This document shows positions 44,697 to 55,401 of a stretch of DNA of 64,000 nucleotides, in pieces (position 1 is the stretch's first letter; every line of letters begins with the position of its first letter). Location: the NCBI GenBank assembly GCA_036365515.1, contig CM070874.1, positions 115,551,235-115,615,234 of the forward strand. Reading direction: 5' to 3'. The notes beneath the pieces are model-generated. The model did not search any database. It was given only the letters and a program-made list of their open reading frames with translations, and was not told the origin of the DNA. This stretch comes from Torymus aiolomorphi (taxonomy: Eukaryota > Arthropoda > Insecta > Hymenoptera > Torymidae). The position numbers and the translations under genes are program-made.

Positions 44697-45084
44697 TCAT
44701 TTACCACTAAACTCAACACTTGAACCTCCATTGTAAATCATAAATAGTTCATACTTATTCGCGGCGTCTTGGAGGTTGGTGAAGAAATTTTCATCTTCAA
44801 CAAGAGCTTCCGAAACTCTTTTTCCCATGAATACATCATATTCACTCTCAAATTCAGCCACAACTTTCCGACCGTATTTGGTAGTCACAGTCTTCAAACT
44901 TGTTATCATATAACGCTGGCTCTTGGTCAGATCGACCAACCTTTTCGTTGGGAGGAATCCTTCACGGGCGATCACATTCAACTTCGAAAGATCCATCTGT
45001 AACAAAAAATTTGCAAATGATTAATATTAAATTAAGCAAAAAAGAACAGAAAAGAAAATAACTTTTAATAATAAAATGTTTACC
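44697..45084 (-). CDS. Small conserved ORF with 5' intron, OB-like (putative)
   Basis: Coding part 44996 down to 44697 (100 codons from ATG at 44994-44996 to stop). An 87 bp intron (45083-44997, GTAAAC...TTGTTACAG) ends exactly at the ATG, leaving a 5' UTR exon at and above 45084. The protein has KLNVIAREGFLPTKRLVDL, YMITSLKTVTTKYGRKVVAEF, VFMGKRVSEAL and YNGGSSVEF. Similar small proteins occur beside F54H12.2-like genes in arthropods. The alternating beta pattern suggests an OB-like nucleic-acid-binding fold, but that is my inference. It is the only intact frame in the element core. Confidence 0.5.
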
Positions 45085-45113
45085 TTATAATTCTTTCAAT
45101 TTTTTATTTTTGG

Positions 45114-47632
45114 CTCGTTGATAGAGTAAGGATCGCAAGGTTTTTCAAACTATTCCCGGGGAGCGGATGGTCGGCGGGAAGTTGGCTGTCGGCTGTTGGA
45201 AGTCAGCCGTTGGCTGCTGGAAGTCGACCGCTGGCTGCTGGAAGTCGGCGGTTGGCTGCTGGAAGTCGGCTGTTGGCTGATGGAAATCGGCTGTCGTCTG
45301 TTGGAAGTACCTGCTTCAAATATGACTGGGCACTCCGAAACACTTCTTCCGAAGAGCTGGTAACCGCGGCCGGTACCCCCCGCGCGCGGCCGCTCGCGAG
45401 TCCACGAGCCTTGTGGTGTATTAGCCGCTGCGCCTCCCGCGGCCGCTAAATCAGCTTGTTGGGGCGCACCAGCAGCCAATGACGTCTCTTCTGGTGCGCC
45501 GCCACCGTTTGGGGGGCACACCAGCAACCAATGAGCTCTCTTCTGGTGCGCCGTCGCCGCTAATCACAACGATGGAGACACAGCGGTAGCAAATGAGTTG
45601 TTTTTAAACTGCGTCGTCATCGGTCACGAGTGCGTTCTTTGTATTGTTACACTAGCGCCACTAACTTTCCAGGGTGTGGTCCCCTGATGCGTCAGTACTA
45701 GACGGGCCGCCGATGTAGACGCATGGATAACTGAAATAGTATTTGAAACAGCTACTTCCTGCAGTCGACAGCCGATTTCCAGCAGCCAACGGCCGACTTC
45801 CAATAGCCGACAGTCGACTTCATGCTGGTCATCCGCTCCTCGAGAAAGGTTTGAAAAGACCTTGCTGTCCTTCCTCTGTCAACGAGTCGAAAAACAGCAG
45901 TGTCTGGTATATGTTTGTTGGAACGTCAAAATGTTGACGTGCGTGTGTTTGTGTATGTGTGAGTATGTGTATTTGCTTCTATCTGTAATTCCTTTCCTGG
46001 AGCCTTTTCTCGAGAAAAAATGTTTCCCTTTGTAATTAAATAGTCAAAATAATGTGCAACTATAACTCGATGTACGTGACATTTTCTCATTAATCAGCAA
46101 AATTCCACAACGTCGTACGATGAAATAAAGGAGAAAAATAATCTCAATTTCCTTTTCTTGAGACTTTCCTTGAGAAAAAATTCTTTTCCTGTATAATTCA
46201 ATAGTCAAAATAATGTGCAGCTGCAACTCGATGTACGTGACATTTTCTCATAAGATAAAATTTCGACGGCTGTAAGTTATGACTAATTCGAGGTAAGGCG
46301 ATATAATTCGACAGCAGAGGGCCCACGTGCGATGAGATCATCCGTGGCAAAGACGAACGGTCAACCGGATGTCAGTCGCGAATATTGTTTTGTCGCGTCA
46401 ACATCTCCGTCGCAAAGCATGAGGGTATTCTGCGGATTCTGAAGTGTGTCATGTGTCTCTTGTGCTCCCCATACAAATGTTACGCGCCAGTACGTTATGT
46501 ATATAGTGGTTCAATCCAGAAATTCGGATGTACAGTTCCTCGAGAGTGTCGCGGATCTATCATGAAGTGGCTATGAGATGTCCATGAAGTTACGGATATT
46601 CCATTTTTTTTTTCAAGCCGTGCGGGCGTCATTAGATACTGCGCGTGGGTGTTGGACACTTATTGCACAGTACAGAAAGTCTATACATAAAAGTTGTAAA
46701 AAACGATAAAAAGCCCGTGAATCTGAAAATTATTTGTGTAGGTACACTTGTCATGGTGCAGAGAGGCTATACACAAAAGTAATAAAATACACTATAAAAA
46801 CACCATAGACACCCCATAAGACCATATATTCATGAATCATATACCATTAGCTTCCAAAATCCGATGAAATATCGAAAACCCATAAAAACCCCATAAAAAC
46901 CACATGAATCTGAAAATTTTTTATGTAGGTACACTTGTCATGGTGCAGAGAGGCTATACGCGAAAGTTATAAAACATACCATAAAAACCCCATAAGACCA
47001 TATATTCATGAATCATGTACCATTAGCTTCCAAAATCCGATAAAATATCGAAAACCCCATAAAAACCCCATGAATCTGGAAATTTTTATGTAGGTGCATT
47101 TGCCATGATACAGAGAGTGTGTGTGTGTGTGCGGATGTGCGTGCAGGTGTGCGTGCGCGTGTGAGCGGCCACTCGAAAATCGGCGGACCGTGTGGGGAGC
47201 TAACAGTTCTTTTGACGGTACAGCGGTGACCAATCAGCTCTTCTCATGCTGCGCCTCCCGCGGTCATTAAAGCATCTTGTTGGGAGACACAACCAATGAG
47301 CTGATTTTACACTGTGCCATCACAGATCACGAGTGCTTTCTTTGAGCTGCTACACAAGTAGTCAAGGCGACTTCTGTTTTCGTTTTCGAACGTCTTGCGT
47401 GCCAGAGTTTTTTCAGTGTAGCTACTTCCAGCAGACGACAGCCGACTTCCATGAGCCAACGGGGGAGTTCCAACAGCCGACTTCCTCTCTCTCTCTCTCT
47501 CTCTTACACCCACACACACACACTCACACACAGACACACACACACACGCACGCACGTACGCACGCACACACACACACACACGCGTGTGTGTATCGTGCAT
47601 ATGCACAAACTTTTGCTAGCGCCGCACTATGG

Positions 47633-47680
<48 letters not shown>

Positions 47681-47788
47681 GCACAAACTTTGCTAACGCA
47701 GCACTATGACGAGGCCCGACGAACATTGACCTCGGCTGGCGCCGATGAGTCATTGTTTGGGTCTCGCCATAGTGCTGCTATAACTACT
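45114..47788 (-). repeat. Right giant inverted repeat of the Polinton-like element
   Basis: Reverse complement of 40261-42863 with indels. It has extra agctcattgg/gcgccgtc cassettes at about 45420-45600 and lacks an 'aagctatgccttcaaggccc' segment present in the left arm near 40927. It ends with CTATAACTACT before the CGTCAC duplication. Confidence 0.88.
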
Positions 47789-48310
47789 CGTCACTATACC
47801 AGTTTTGCCGAAGGAGTACTCCAGTGAAGTAGAGAATATCTTCTTAGTGCAATTGCATAGTTCTCATGATCACAAAATTTTAGGAAATAAGCGAATTAAT
47901 GAAATAATCGAAATACAGAAAAACGAAATCATTATCAATGTTAATGGTTGTAAAAGAAAATCTTTCTTCGTATTAACATTCGTATTTGCCGAGAATCTCG
48001 CCTTCAGTTTTCGGTTTCAGCAAAAGTTTTAATGCGTTATATTACTGCAGCATTTGCACTGTCGAAAAAAGTGATTTAGAAAAACTCAAAAAAGAAGAGA
48101 CTAGTTTGCTGAGAATTAAAACTAATTATAGTGAACATAGCCTAACAAATACTTTTAGTGTGAACAAACAATGTATTTTTAATAGAATTCCAAATGTTCA
48201 TGTTACTGAAAATGTATCAGTGGAGCCTATGCACGACATCTTTAAAGGTATCTGTCGATACGATATGGGAAAATTTTTAAATAACTTTCTGTATATAAAT
48301 AGTATATTAT
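47789..48310 (+). pseudogene. Right half of the split transposase-like gene
   Basis: Directly after the second CGTCAC the interrupted frame resumes: LPKEYSSEVENIFLVQLHSS, then KSFFVLTFVFAENLAFS. After a frameshift near 48000 come CSICTVEK, CIFNRIPNVHVTENVSVEPM and HDIFKGICRYDMGKFLNNF. This is the HVTENFSVDIMHD region of the family. At 48300 it is cut by a MITE of the TAGTATATTATGCA family. Confidence 0.62.
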
Positions 48311-48555
48311 GCAACAAGTGCGTAAAATGTGATTTTAAACACGAGTAGCCAGCGAAGCCGGACATGAGTGCTTTTTGCTCTCTATGCGTATGTAAAATCA
48401 TACGCACGCGTTGCATATGATATTTTTTGACATAGTTTGTGTAAAATTCGATTTACACATTGTTTTCCGCGTGTATGCATTTTTACGCTAAGTATGTGTG
48501 AAAATGCATTTTGCACACGGAAAACAGTGTAGAAAATTAAATTTTATGCATACTA
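48300..48555. mobile_element. 256 bp MITE in the split gene
   Basis: Begins tagtatattatgcaacaag and ends ttatgcatacta, with TA at each border. The interior folds on itself (cacattgttttccgcgtg / cacacggaaaacagtgt). Confidence 0.6.
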
Positions 48556-49081
48556 TGTCAAAAAGAATAATTTTCCCTATAAATTATAAATGAAAGAATA
48601 CATTCCCTGAATCGTGGCTCAAAGACGAATATGCCGCCAGCAGTTCAATCTGAAGCAATTAAAGATGAATATATCATATTGTCAACATCAGATATGTGTT
48701 ATTTCTTTAAAAAAATTGTGTAATGGTTGACGATCTTATAAGATAAAAAAGACAAACTATGGAAATTATATTTAATGTGAAGAATATATTGTAGAATAGA
48801 GAATAGAGTTTGGCCATTCTGGTTTTAAGTGGGGGAGTGGCTGGTCAGTAAGGTAGCTGTATTTCGTCCCAGGTTACCATCGTGGATTTATCAGTAAGGC
48901 TGATGATAACTTTGCCTTAGACACACAGGAGGATGTATGTGCGGTGTTGGAGGTCCTATATATATTAACCGCGAGGCGGTTCGGCCACTTGCGGGAGTTA
49001 GTGTCGGCACGAGCTCTGGTGGCAGAGCGAGGTAGAGGAGCTACCACAGATGAGAGAGAGGGAAGACTCGAACCCCACAAG
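48556..49081. other. Unrecognised stretch
   Basis: No supported gene. 48830-49075 is less AT-rich than its flanks and could be a retroelement fragment, but no motif supports this. Confidence 0.4.
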
Positions 49082-49146
49082 AGAATATAGAATATAGAAT
49101 ATAGAATATAGAATATAGAATATAGAATATAGAATATAGAATATAG
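49082..49146. repeat. (AATATAG)n heptamer repeat
   Basis: About nine copies in tandem. Confidence 0.95.
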
Positions 49147-49552
49147 CATAATAATTTTTTCATGACTATACAAATAATAATATTTTTAATATAAAACTTT
49201 CTACGAAAGTATAAAATAAAGCAAGTGTAGAAGTTTTTTCTGTATAATCTACTCTACCTTCCTCTCTTTCCCCCCTTTCCTCTCTCTTTCAACATTCGTC
49301 AAACTCTGTATACCAAAAACTTTAAAAAACTAATTTTTTAAGTACGTTTTAACAACGGAATTTGTCTAGTCCTTTTATTTCTTCTATTCTCATCTATTCA
49401 ATAAGCACTTTCTACAAATGGTAATAGTTTGTTTCATGACTTTACAAATAATAATATCGTTAATATAAAACTTTCTACGAAAGTATAAAATAAGGCAAGT
49501 ATAGAAGTTTTTTAGTCATTAAAAATATTACTTATGTCGGCTGCAATTTACT
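49147..49552. repeat. Short direct repeat pair, no gene
   Basis: aaaactttctacgaaagtat followed by aaaataaRgcaag occurs at about 49192-49222 and 49464-49500. Nothing else is recognised. Confidence 0.7.
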
Positions 49553-49728
49553 ATCAACTGATAAGAATTTTTCCATCAGTCCCACAGTCTTACAAATTAA
49601 ATTAAAATAATTAATATTTATGGCAGTCAGATTGCCCTTGTTTATAATCACCCCCATAAATATTAATTATTTTAATTTAATTTGTAAGACTTTAAGACCG
49701 ATGGAAAAATTCTTATCAGTTGACAGTT
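49553..49728. repeat. Foldback, ~75 bp arms
   Basis: tcaactgataagaatttttc and taaattaaaataattaatat at the left pair with their complements ending 'gaaaaattcttatcagttga' at the right. Confidence 0.85.
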
Positions 49729-50027
49729 TTTTGGTCTATAAAATAATAATATTTATGATTTTTTAAAAGAAATCAAATAAATACTAGTGAAAAAGTCTTT
49801 TACTTCTTTGAGTCAATGTATGCTGATGCTGAACAAATTAAATGTAATAATTTTGGTAATGAGGTGGGGAGGAGAGGTCGAGAGAGAGAGGGAGGAGAGG
49901 GAGGAAGAGAGAGGGCGAGGGAGAGAGGGAGAAAGACGAATAATTGCCTTAGTTTAAACTTTTGTAAAAAGTTTGTTAGATAGATTTCACAACTTTTTGA
50001 GAGAAAATAATAATTGCATAGTGTGAA

Positions 50028-50187
50028 AGGACCCCGCACACAATGTATGGGAAAAAATCATTCGGTCAAATTGAACGAAATTGAAAAAAGATAGATTTCT
50101 TCAGGACCTCAAGATCTATTTTTTTCCAAAGTTTCCTTCAATTTGACCGGATGATTTTTTCCTATACATTGTGTGCGGGTCCTTTGT
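50028..50187. repeat. Foldback, ~70 bp arms
   Basis: aaaggaccccgcacacaatg at the left, cattgtgtgcgggtccttt at the right. It interrupts a sequence (gcatagtgtgaaa) whose uninterrupted relative is at 52423-52440. Confidence 0.85.
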
Positions 50188-50194
50188 ACAGTCA

Positions 50195-50695
50195 TAAAAA
50201 AACCGCTGCCAATTCATTGGCACGTAGCTTCCTCAACCATAATTTGTTGATTCCTTTAATTAATTTTTATAACAAAATTTATAATTTTTTTAAAAATTTA
50301 TTGCATAATTATAATTAAAATTCATATATGAATATTAAAAATTGTTAATTTTTAAATTTATTTATTTATTTATTATTTATTTATATCAAATTTATATAAA
50401 TTTTGAGCTGAGAAATAAAGTTATCATTTGAAATAGAAGTAAAATATCTATATTTTATAATAAAACAAATAGCTGTCGCGGTTGTTTTGTTATTAACAAA
50501 AACGTGTTTTTTTTTATATATCATAATTCATATTTTTTAAGAAGAAAAAAAATTTATAGCTATCATTGTTTTTTTGTTATTAACAAAAACGTGTTTTTTT
50601 AAAAAAGTTGATAACTCACAAATAAATTATAATAATGCAGAATATAATGCATTCATAATGCATAATTCATAATTATAATAGATTATAATAGATAT
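50195..50695. repeat. Second copy of the 28983 dispersed repeat
   Basis: Same order of blocks from aaaccgctgccaattcattgg to gattataatagata, with small indels. Confidence 0.85.
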
Positions 50696-51039
50696 AATTT
50701 TTAAACATTTTAATTCATTTTGTTGGTTGGTTTTTAAAAATTAAAAAAAATCATCGAATGCCTACTCAATGACGTTTCCTTATTCCACACCACCTAGCGG
50801 TAGATATCACTGCGCGTTTTTTAAAGATAAAATATAAATCTTTTTTAATTTAGAGATAAAATTATTTTTTGTAACACATGAATGATTTTCTGCATTTTCC
50901 TACATAAAAATATGTTCTAAAAAGTGACTTTTTTTACCTATCATGTAAAGAAATTCATCTCTCTCTCTCTGCTCTAAAATTATGTAAAATCTCGAAAATG
51001 AATTTAGCCTTGCTTTTTAGGTTCAAAAACGCATAAAAT

Positions 51040-51817
51040 GGAGTTATGAGATTTTAAAAAAAAACACGTTTTTGTTTTTGATGATAACTAAAGAACCGTG
51101 ATAGATAGAAAATTAATTTTTTTAGAAAATGTAGGTATTTTAATTCTCTTTCGAATGCTACCCACCCCATTCAGATACATAGAGCCGTTCTCGAGAAATT
51201 ACGATTTTAAAAAAATGTCAAAAAATTTTTAACCTCAAATATCTCTGAAATTTATGGACCAATCATTTTGCCCAAAGAACTCGACTGAGAACTATAAAAA
51301 ATCTACCTCTAAAAGGAATTTTGAAGCCATTAAGTCAATTTTACTCTTGTAATCGTTGGACATACAAAACTGATTTTTTCATTTTTCAATTTTTTACTCA
51401 AAATCTAGCCTACAGAATGTATTCAAATTTTAAGAGATTATAGCTATTTATATTCTGTATTATCAAGATTTTTCTCAAAAAAATTGACCGTTAAGTTTAG
51501 GAGTTATAAGCTTCTAAATAAAAAACACGTTTTTGTTAATAACAAAAGAACCGTGATAGCTAGAAACGTTTTTTTTTTAGAAAATATAGGTATTTTAATT
51601 CTCTTTCGAACGCTATCCATCAGATTTGAATAACTCGATCCTATCATTAAAAAAATAAAAAAACAGTTTTGAGAAAATTGAAAATTTGAAAAAAAAAACA
51701 AAAACTGATCACCCCAATTAAAAAACGGATTTTTGACCCGCCATCACGCAAAAAAAACAAAACAAAAATGAGACCTGTCCGGTCAAAATCGACCGAGTAG
51801 AAGCTGAGATCCAGGCG

Positions 51818-51870
<53 letters not shown>

Positions 51871-52040
51871 ACACACACACACACAGACACACACACACAC
51901 ACACACACACATCCATACAGACATTTTTCAAAAACCATGTATTTTGATTCCTAACACCTCGGAACACAATTATAACATGTTTTTACAACAACTCAAAAAT
52001 TTACTATCACAAAGCTTCCTCTAGGAGGAAGTAAAATATT
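51040..52040. repeat. Second locus of the ~327 bp repeat with long CA tract
   Basis: Contains aaccgtgatagatagaa, aacctcaaatatctctgaaa, 'ccattaagtcaattttactc', then gtcaaaatcgaccgagtag, (CA)n at 51821-51911, 'catccatacagacatttttc' and cctctaggaggaag. This is the same block order as 6560-7530. The long cysteine/valine frames here come from the CA tract. Confidence 0.85.
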
Positions 52041-52195
52041 ACCAGTTGTAGAGAGTGCTTATTGAATAGATGAGATTAGAAAAAATAAAAGGACGAGAAA
52101 AATTATGTTGTTAGAACGTACTTAATAATTTTTGGTTTTTAAAAAACGTGTTGATTGTTTTGAAAAAATATTTAAGCTCTCAATAATCTTTTTGG

Positions 52196-52440
52196 TACAG
52201 AGATTGATGGATGTTGAGAAAGAGAGGAGATAGAGAGGGAGGAAGGAAGATGGGTGAAAGAGGGGAAAAGGGAGAGAGATAGGGTGTGAGAGAGAGGGGG
52301 AAGAGAGGGAGAGAGATAGAGAGCGAGAGGGAGGGAGAGAGACTAATACTTGCCTTAGTTTAAATTTTTGTAAAAAGTTATTTAAATAGATTTCACAACT
52401 TTTTAAGAGAAAATAATAATTGCACAGTGTGAAAACGTTA
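52196..52440. repeat. GA-rich tract and flank shared with 49850-50020
   Basis: gagagggagagagatag-type sequence followed by 'ttgccttagtttaaa' and 'gagaaaataataattgca', which also follow the GA tract at 49855-49935. Confidence 0.75.
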
Positions 52441-52729
52441 TGAGAGGTCATTATAGTATATTATTAATAACATTATTAAATAGTAGTACTGTTATTCACA
52501 AAAGTTTTAAATTTGAATCTGTTTTTTAAGGAGCTCGATAAAATCATTATATTAGTAATATTTTTTGAAATAATATAATCAAGCGTGTATTTTTTTAGCT
52601 ATGATGATTATTTCTACTTTAAATTAGTTTAGACAAATATATAAATGAAATATTTTCGAGAAAAAATGTTAATGCTTTCTTTTTGGAGAAAACCTTTTTC
52701 AAAGATTCTAGAGATCTTTCAAAATAATT

Positions 52730-53055
52730 TTTGAGGACAAAAGAAGGTCTGGCACTCTACTTAGATTGTTTATAAAGTAGTTAATAAAAATCTAGATGTC
52801 ATTTGGAGTTATTTATTTATTTTACGGAATAATTTATGAGGATCATAGTCTACCAGTGGGGAGAACGAAACTAACGTAAATCGTTGCTCTTCCCTCGTAG
52901 GCTTCTTTTTGGATTTTTTTTTTATTTTTGAGGACAAGAAAAGTTCCGGTACTCTACTTAGATTGTTTATAAAGTAGTTAATAAAATCTAGGTGTCATTT
53001 GGAGTTATTTATTCATTTTACGGAATAATTTCGGTGGATCATAGTCTTCGTAGAA
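52730..53055. repeat. ~125 bp imperfect direct duplication
   Basis: actctacttagattgtttat, aaagtagttaataaaa and tcatttggagttatttatt occur in both 52730-52855 and 52925-53050, just upstream of the first lipase exon. Confidence 0.85.
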
Positions 53056-53103
53056 ATATATACTTAATTACTCAAGGCGAGGCGTTTTTTGGATAATTCG
53101 CAG

Positions 53104-54163
53104 AATACAACGAGAGGCTGTGCTTTGAAAACCTCGGCTGTTTGACGTTCAACACATCCTGGCAGAACTTAAGGCACCGATCTTTTACCACTACCCCCAG
53201 TCGCGGGACGTAATCAATACGCAGTTTATGCTGCATACCCGTGCAAATCCAACCAAAGTAAGTTATACGAGCTTATTTTTTTTTTTTTATCATAAAACTA
53301 TATAGAAGGGCAAAGACCAATAGTTTAAGTTTCAAAAATAAAAAATTAGATAAATATTTTTAAAGTATTTTGATTTTCAAAAATCTTATGTTCTAAGGAG
53401 TTTTGTAATTATATTTACAACAATACCGAATCTTTAATTTATTTGATGAACCTATTGCGCAAAATCAACACAAAAAACTTAAAAAAAAAGACACGAAACG
53501 GCAAACACCCTAGATCCTTATTATCGTCCTGGTTCTTCTTGCAGGGGCATGTCTACGGCATGGGAAGGAGCTTCGAGAACTTGAATCCGAAGTGGAGGAC
53601 GATAATAATAATACATGGGTTCATAGACACGCCGCACAAAAAATGGGTGGAGTTGAGACATTCGTTTTACAATGTTGCAATCACGTCACCAGCGTGGATT
53701 CATCATGCACTTTTTCTCCGTATGTACAGAAATGAAAAAGAATTGTTTAAAAATGACATAATATTCGAATCTCGAAATATCATTTTCAAAGAGAAAAGTT
53801 GTGTTATGAATTTTCGATTTATCCAATTTTAACTATTAATTGTTAAAATTTAATAGTTAAAGAAGGTTTTTGCAAAGTTTTAGCTCTTTAGGTGTCAAGG
53901 ATGCTGAGTGATAAAAATTTGTGTAACTGCTAATAATCGGACAGCGCTCGCTATCTAATAGGCACCGTCTGCCGCACTGTCCACCTACTAATTTACGCTT
54001 TACTAATGTTCCGCAGAAAATAGTACGAGAGCTTCTGAAGAACAGTGACTTTAACGTAATCGTCGTTGATTGGACGGATTGTAATTGGCCAGATTACGCT
54101 CAAGCCCTGGCTAATACCGGCCTCATGGGCCTGGAAATAGCACATTTGATTGAGAAGTTAAAG
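53104..54163 (+). CDS. Pancreatic-lipase-like gene, three internal exons
   Basis: Exon a is 53104-53257 (acceptor TTCGCAG, donor GTAAGT) with ERLCFENLGCLTF and, after a one-base shift near 53171, YPQSRDVINTQFMLHTRANP. Exon b is 53545-53646 (acceptor TTCTTGCAG, weak donor GTGGAG) with NPKWRTIIIIHGFID. Exon c is 54017-54163 (acceptor TTCCGCAG, donor GTAATG) with FNVIVVDWTDCNWPDYAQA, NTGLMGLEIAHLIEKL. Exons b and c join in phase 0. This order matches secreted insect triacylglycerol/phospholipase A1-type lipases. The catalytic GxSxG, Asp and His would be in later exons not found in the window; the next ~10 kb are transposons. The frameshift in exon a may be a real lesion or an assembly error. Confidence 0.78.
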
Positions 54164-54180
54164 GTAATGTTTTTGTAAAA

Positions 54181-55010
54181 TAGTAGATTATGCACCTAGG
54201 GAGTAAAGTAGGCTATGGGCGCACGCGAGGGAGTGCTTCCGCACCCGTGTCGAAATGTACTATTTTGAACCTCGGGGCGGAAAATTTGATTTTTTGCATA
54301 CCACGCGTAAAGTATTGTGTTTACTCCCTAACGTCAGGGAGTAAAACGTCACATGTACTCCCTCCTACGCCGAGAGATTTTGGCAATCGGATCACCGAAA
54401 TCGAAGCAGGCGGATAGCTCACGCTTTCGGTAAGCCTGGTTCCAACTTTTGGTGATCGGATGACTAAAAGTTGGAATTCGGCTTACCGAAAGCATGAGCT
54501 ATCCGTCTGCTTCGATTTCGGCCATCGGCTTGCCAAAATTTCTCTCCGTGTAGAAACTGCGACGCGCATGCACGTTTCCCTACTTTTTTCCCGGCTAGCG
54601 CCGCCTGCGTATTGCTGCCCCCGCTTCGCTCGGGCCAACAGTCGCTGCAGGCGGCACTAATCGCGAAAAACGTAGACATAAGTAGGAAAAAAGTGCTACG
54701 TTCATTCCCTACCCCCACTCTAGTCCCCAACGCCACGCACATGTGCCCTCGCCTTCGGCTCGGGTACAAACAGTGCATTGCGCTGGAAACGAGAGTGAGG
54801 TTAGAGAATTAATATACAGCCTTTTTTCCGTTTTCGGCGGGAAACGAGTACGAACTTTATGATAGTTGTGTTAAAAAGTTGTATATTGCTCTCGTGAATA
54901 TAGTGGGTTGTGCGAACCTGCGCGTTTGTCGCCTTCGCTTCGCTCAGGCGACAACTCTCTCACGCAGGGAGCACACAGACCACTTTATTCTCTTAGTGCA
55001 TAATATACTA
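54181..55010. mobile_element. 830 bp MITE 17 bp after a lipase splice donor
   Basis: Begins tagtagattatgcacctagg and ends with the reverse of tagtatattatgcactaaga; TA at both borders. The interior has a foldback at about 54410-54506 ('agctcacgctttcggtaagc' against 'gcttaccgaaagcatgagct') and GC-rich blocks with gggagtaaa motifs. No transposase. Confidence 0.7.
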
Positions 55011-55400
55011 TTTAAACCCAAGTAGCCGGGTGAAGCGAGGTCCACGCATATACGGGATTTACGTAGATGTGCAAAACAAAAGCAAGCGATTATTTAAATA
55101 ATTTTTCATTCCAAGTAGACGGGGTACGCGTGGTTCACGCATATAAGGCAGTTAAGTAGAGATGCGATACTAAGCAAGACGATTATTTAAATAATTTTTA
55201 ATGCTAAGTAACCGGGGGACCCGAGGTCCAAGAATATAAGGGAGGTACGTAGACGTACGAAAAAAGCATGACGATTATTTAATTAATACAAAACATATAG
55301 ATAAAGTAAATGAAGAGGAACCTACAGTACCACAAATGAGACAACTTCAACACCGATGATAAATAGAATCAGACAAACAACTTTCAGAGATCTACCACTA
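55011..55400. repeat. Short direct repeats before the LINE
   Basis: Three ~90 bp units with 'cgattatttaaataattttt', aagtagRcgggg and 'ataaggSaRgtacgtaga'-like blocks between about 55020 and 55290. No ORF. Confidence 0.6.
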
Positions 55401-55401
55401 A

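Larger units (their letters stand above)
40261..47788. mobile_element. 7.5 kb Polinton/Maverick-like remnant with giant inverted repeats
   Basis: CGTCAC occurs directly at both borders (40255-40260 and 47789-47794), a 6 bp target duplication. The termini begin AGTAGTTATAGCA. The 5'-AG ends, 6 bp duplication and long inverted repeats are the known Polinton/Maverick signature. The inverted repeats are about 2.6 kb each, unusually long for the group. The core (about 43996-45113) keeps minus-strand remnants of capsid-like and adenain-like protease genes and a small spliced ORF. No protein-primed DNA polymerase B, integrase or packaging ATPase is present, so it is non-autonomous. These families are virus-related; only decayed pieces remain here. 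Confidence 0.68.

Noticed and set aside
40261..47788. Simple segmental inversion or assembly fold-back rather than an element
   Set aside because: A perfect 6 bp direct duplication at the outer borders and restoration of an interrupted gene frame argue for insertion; arms also differ by indels, unlike an assembly artefact.
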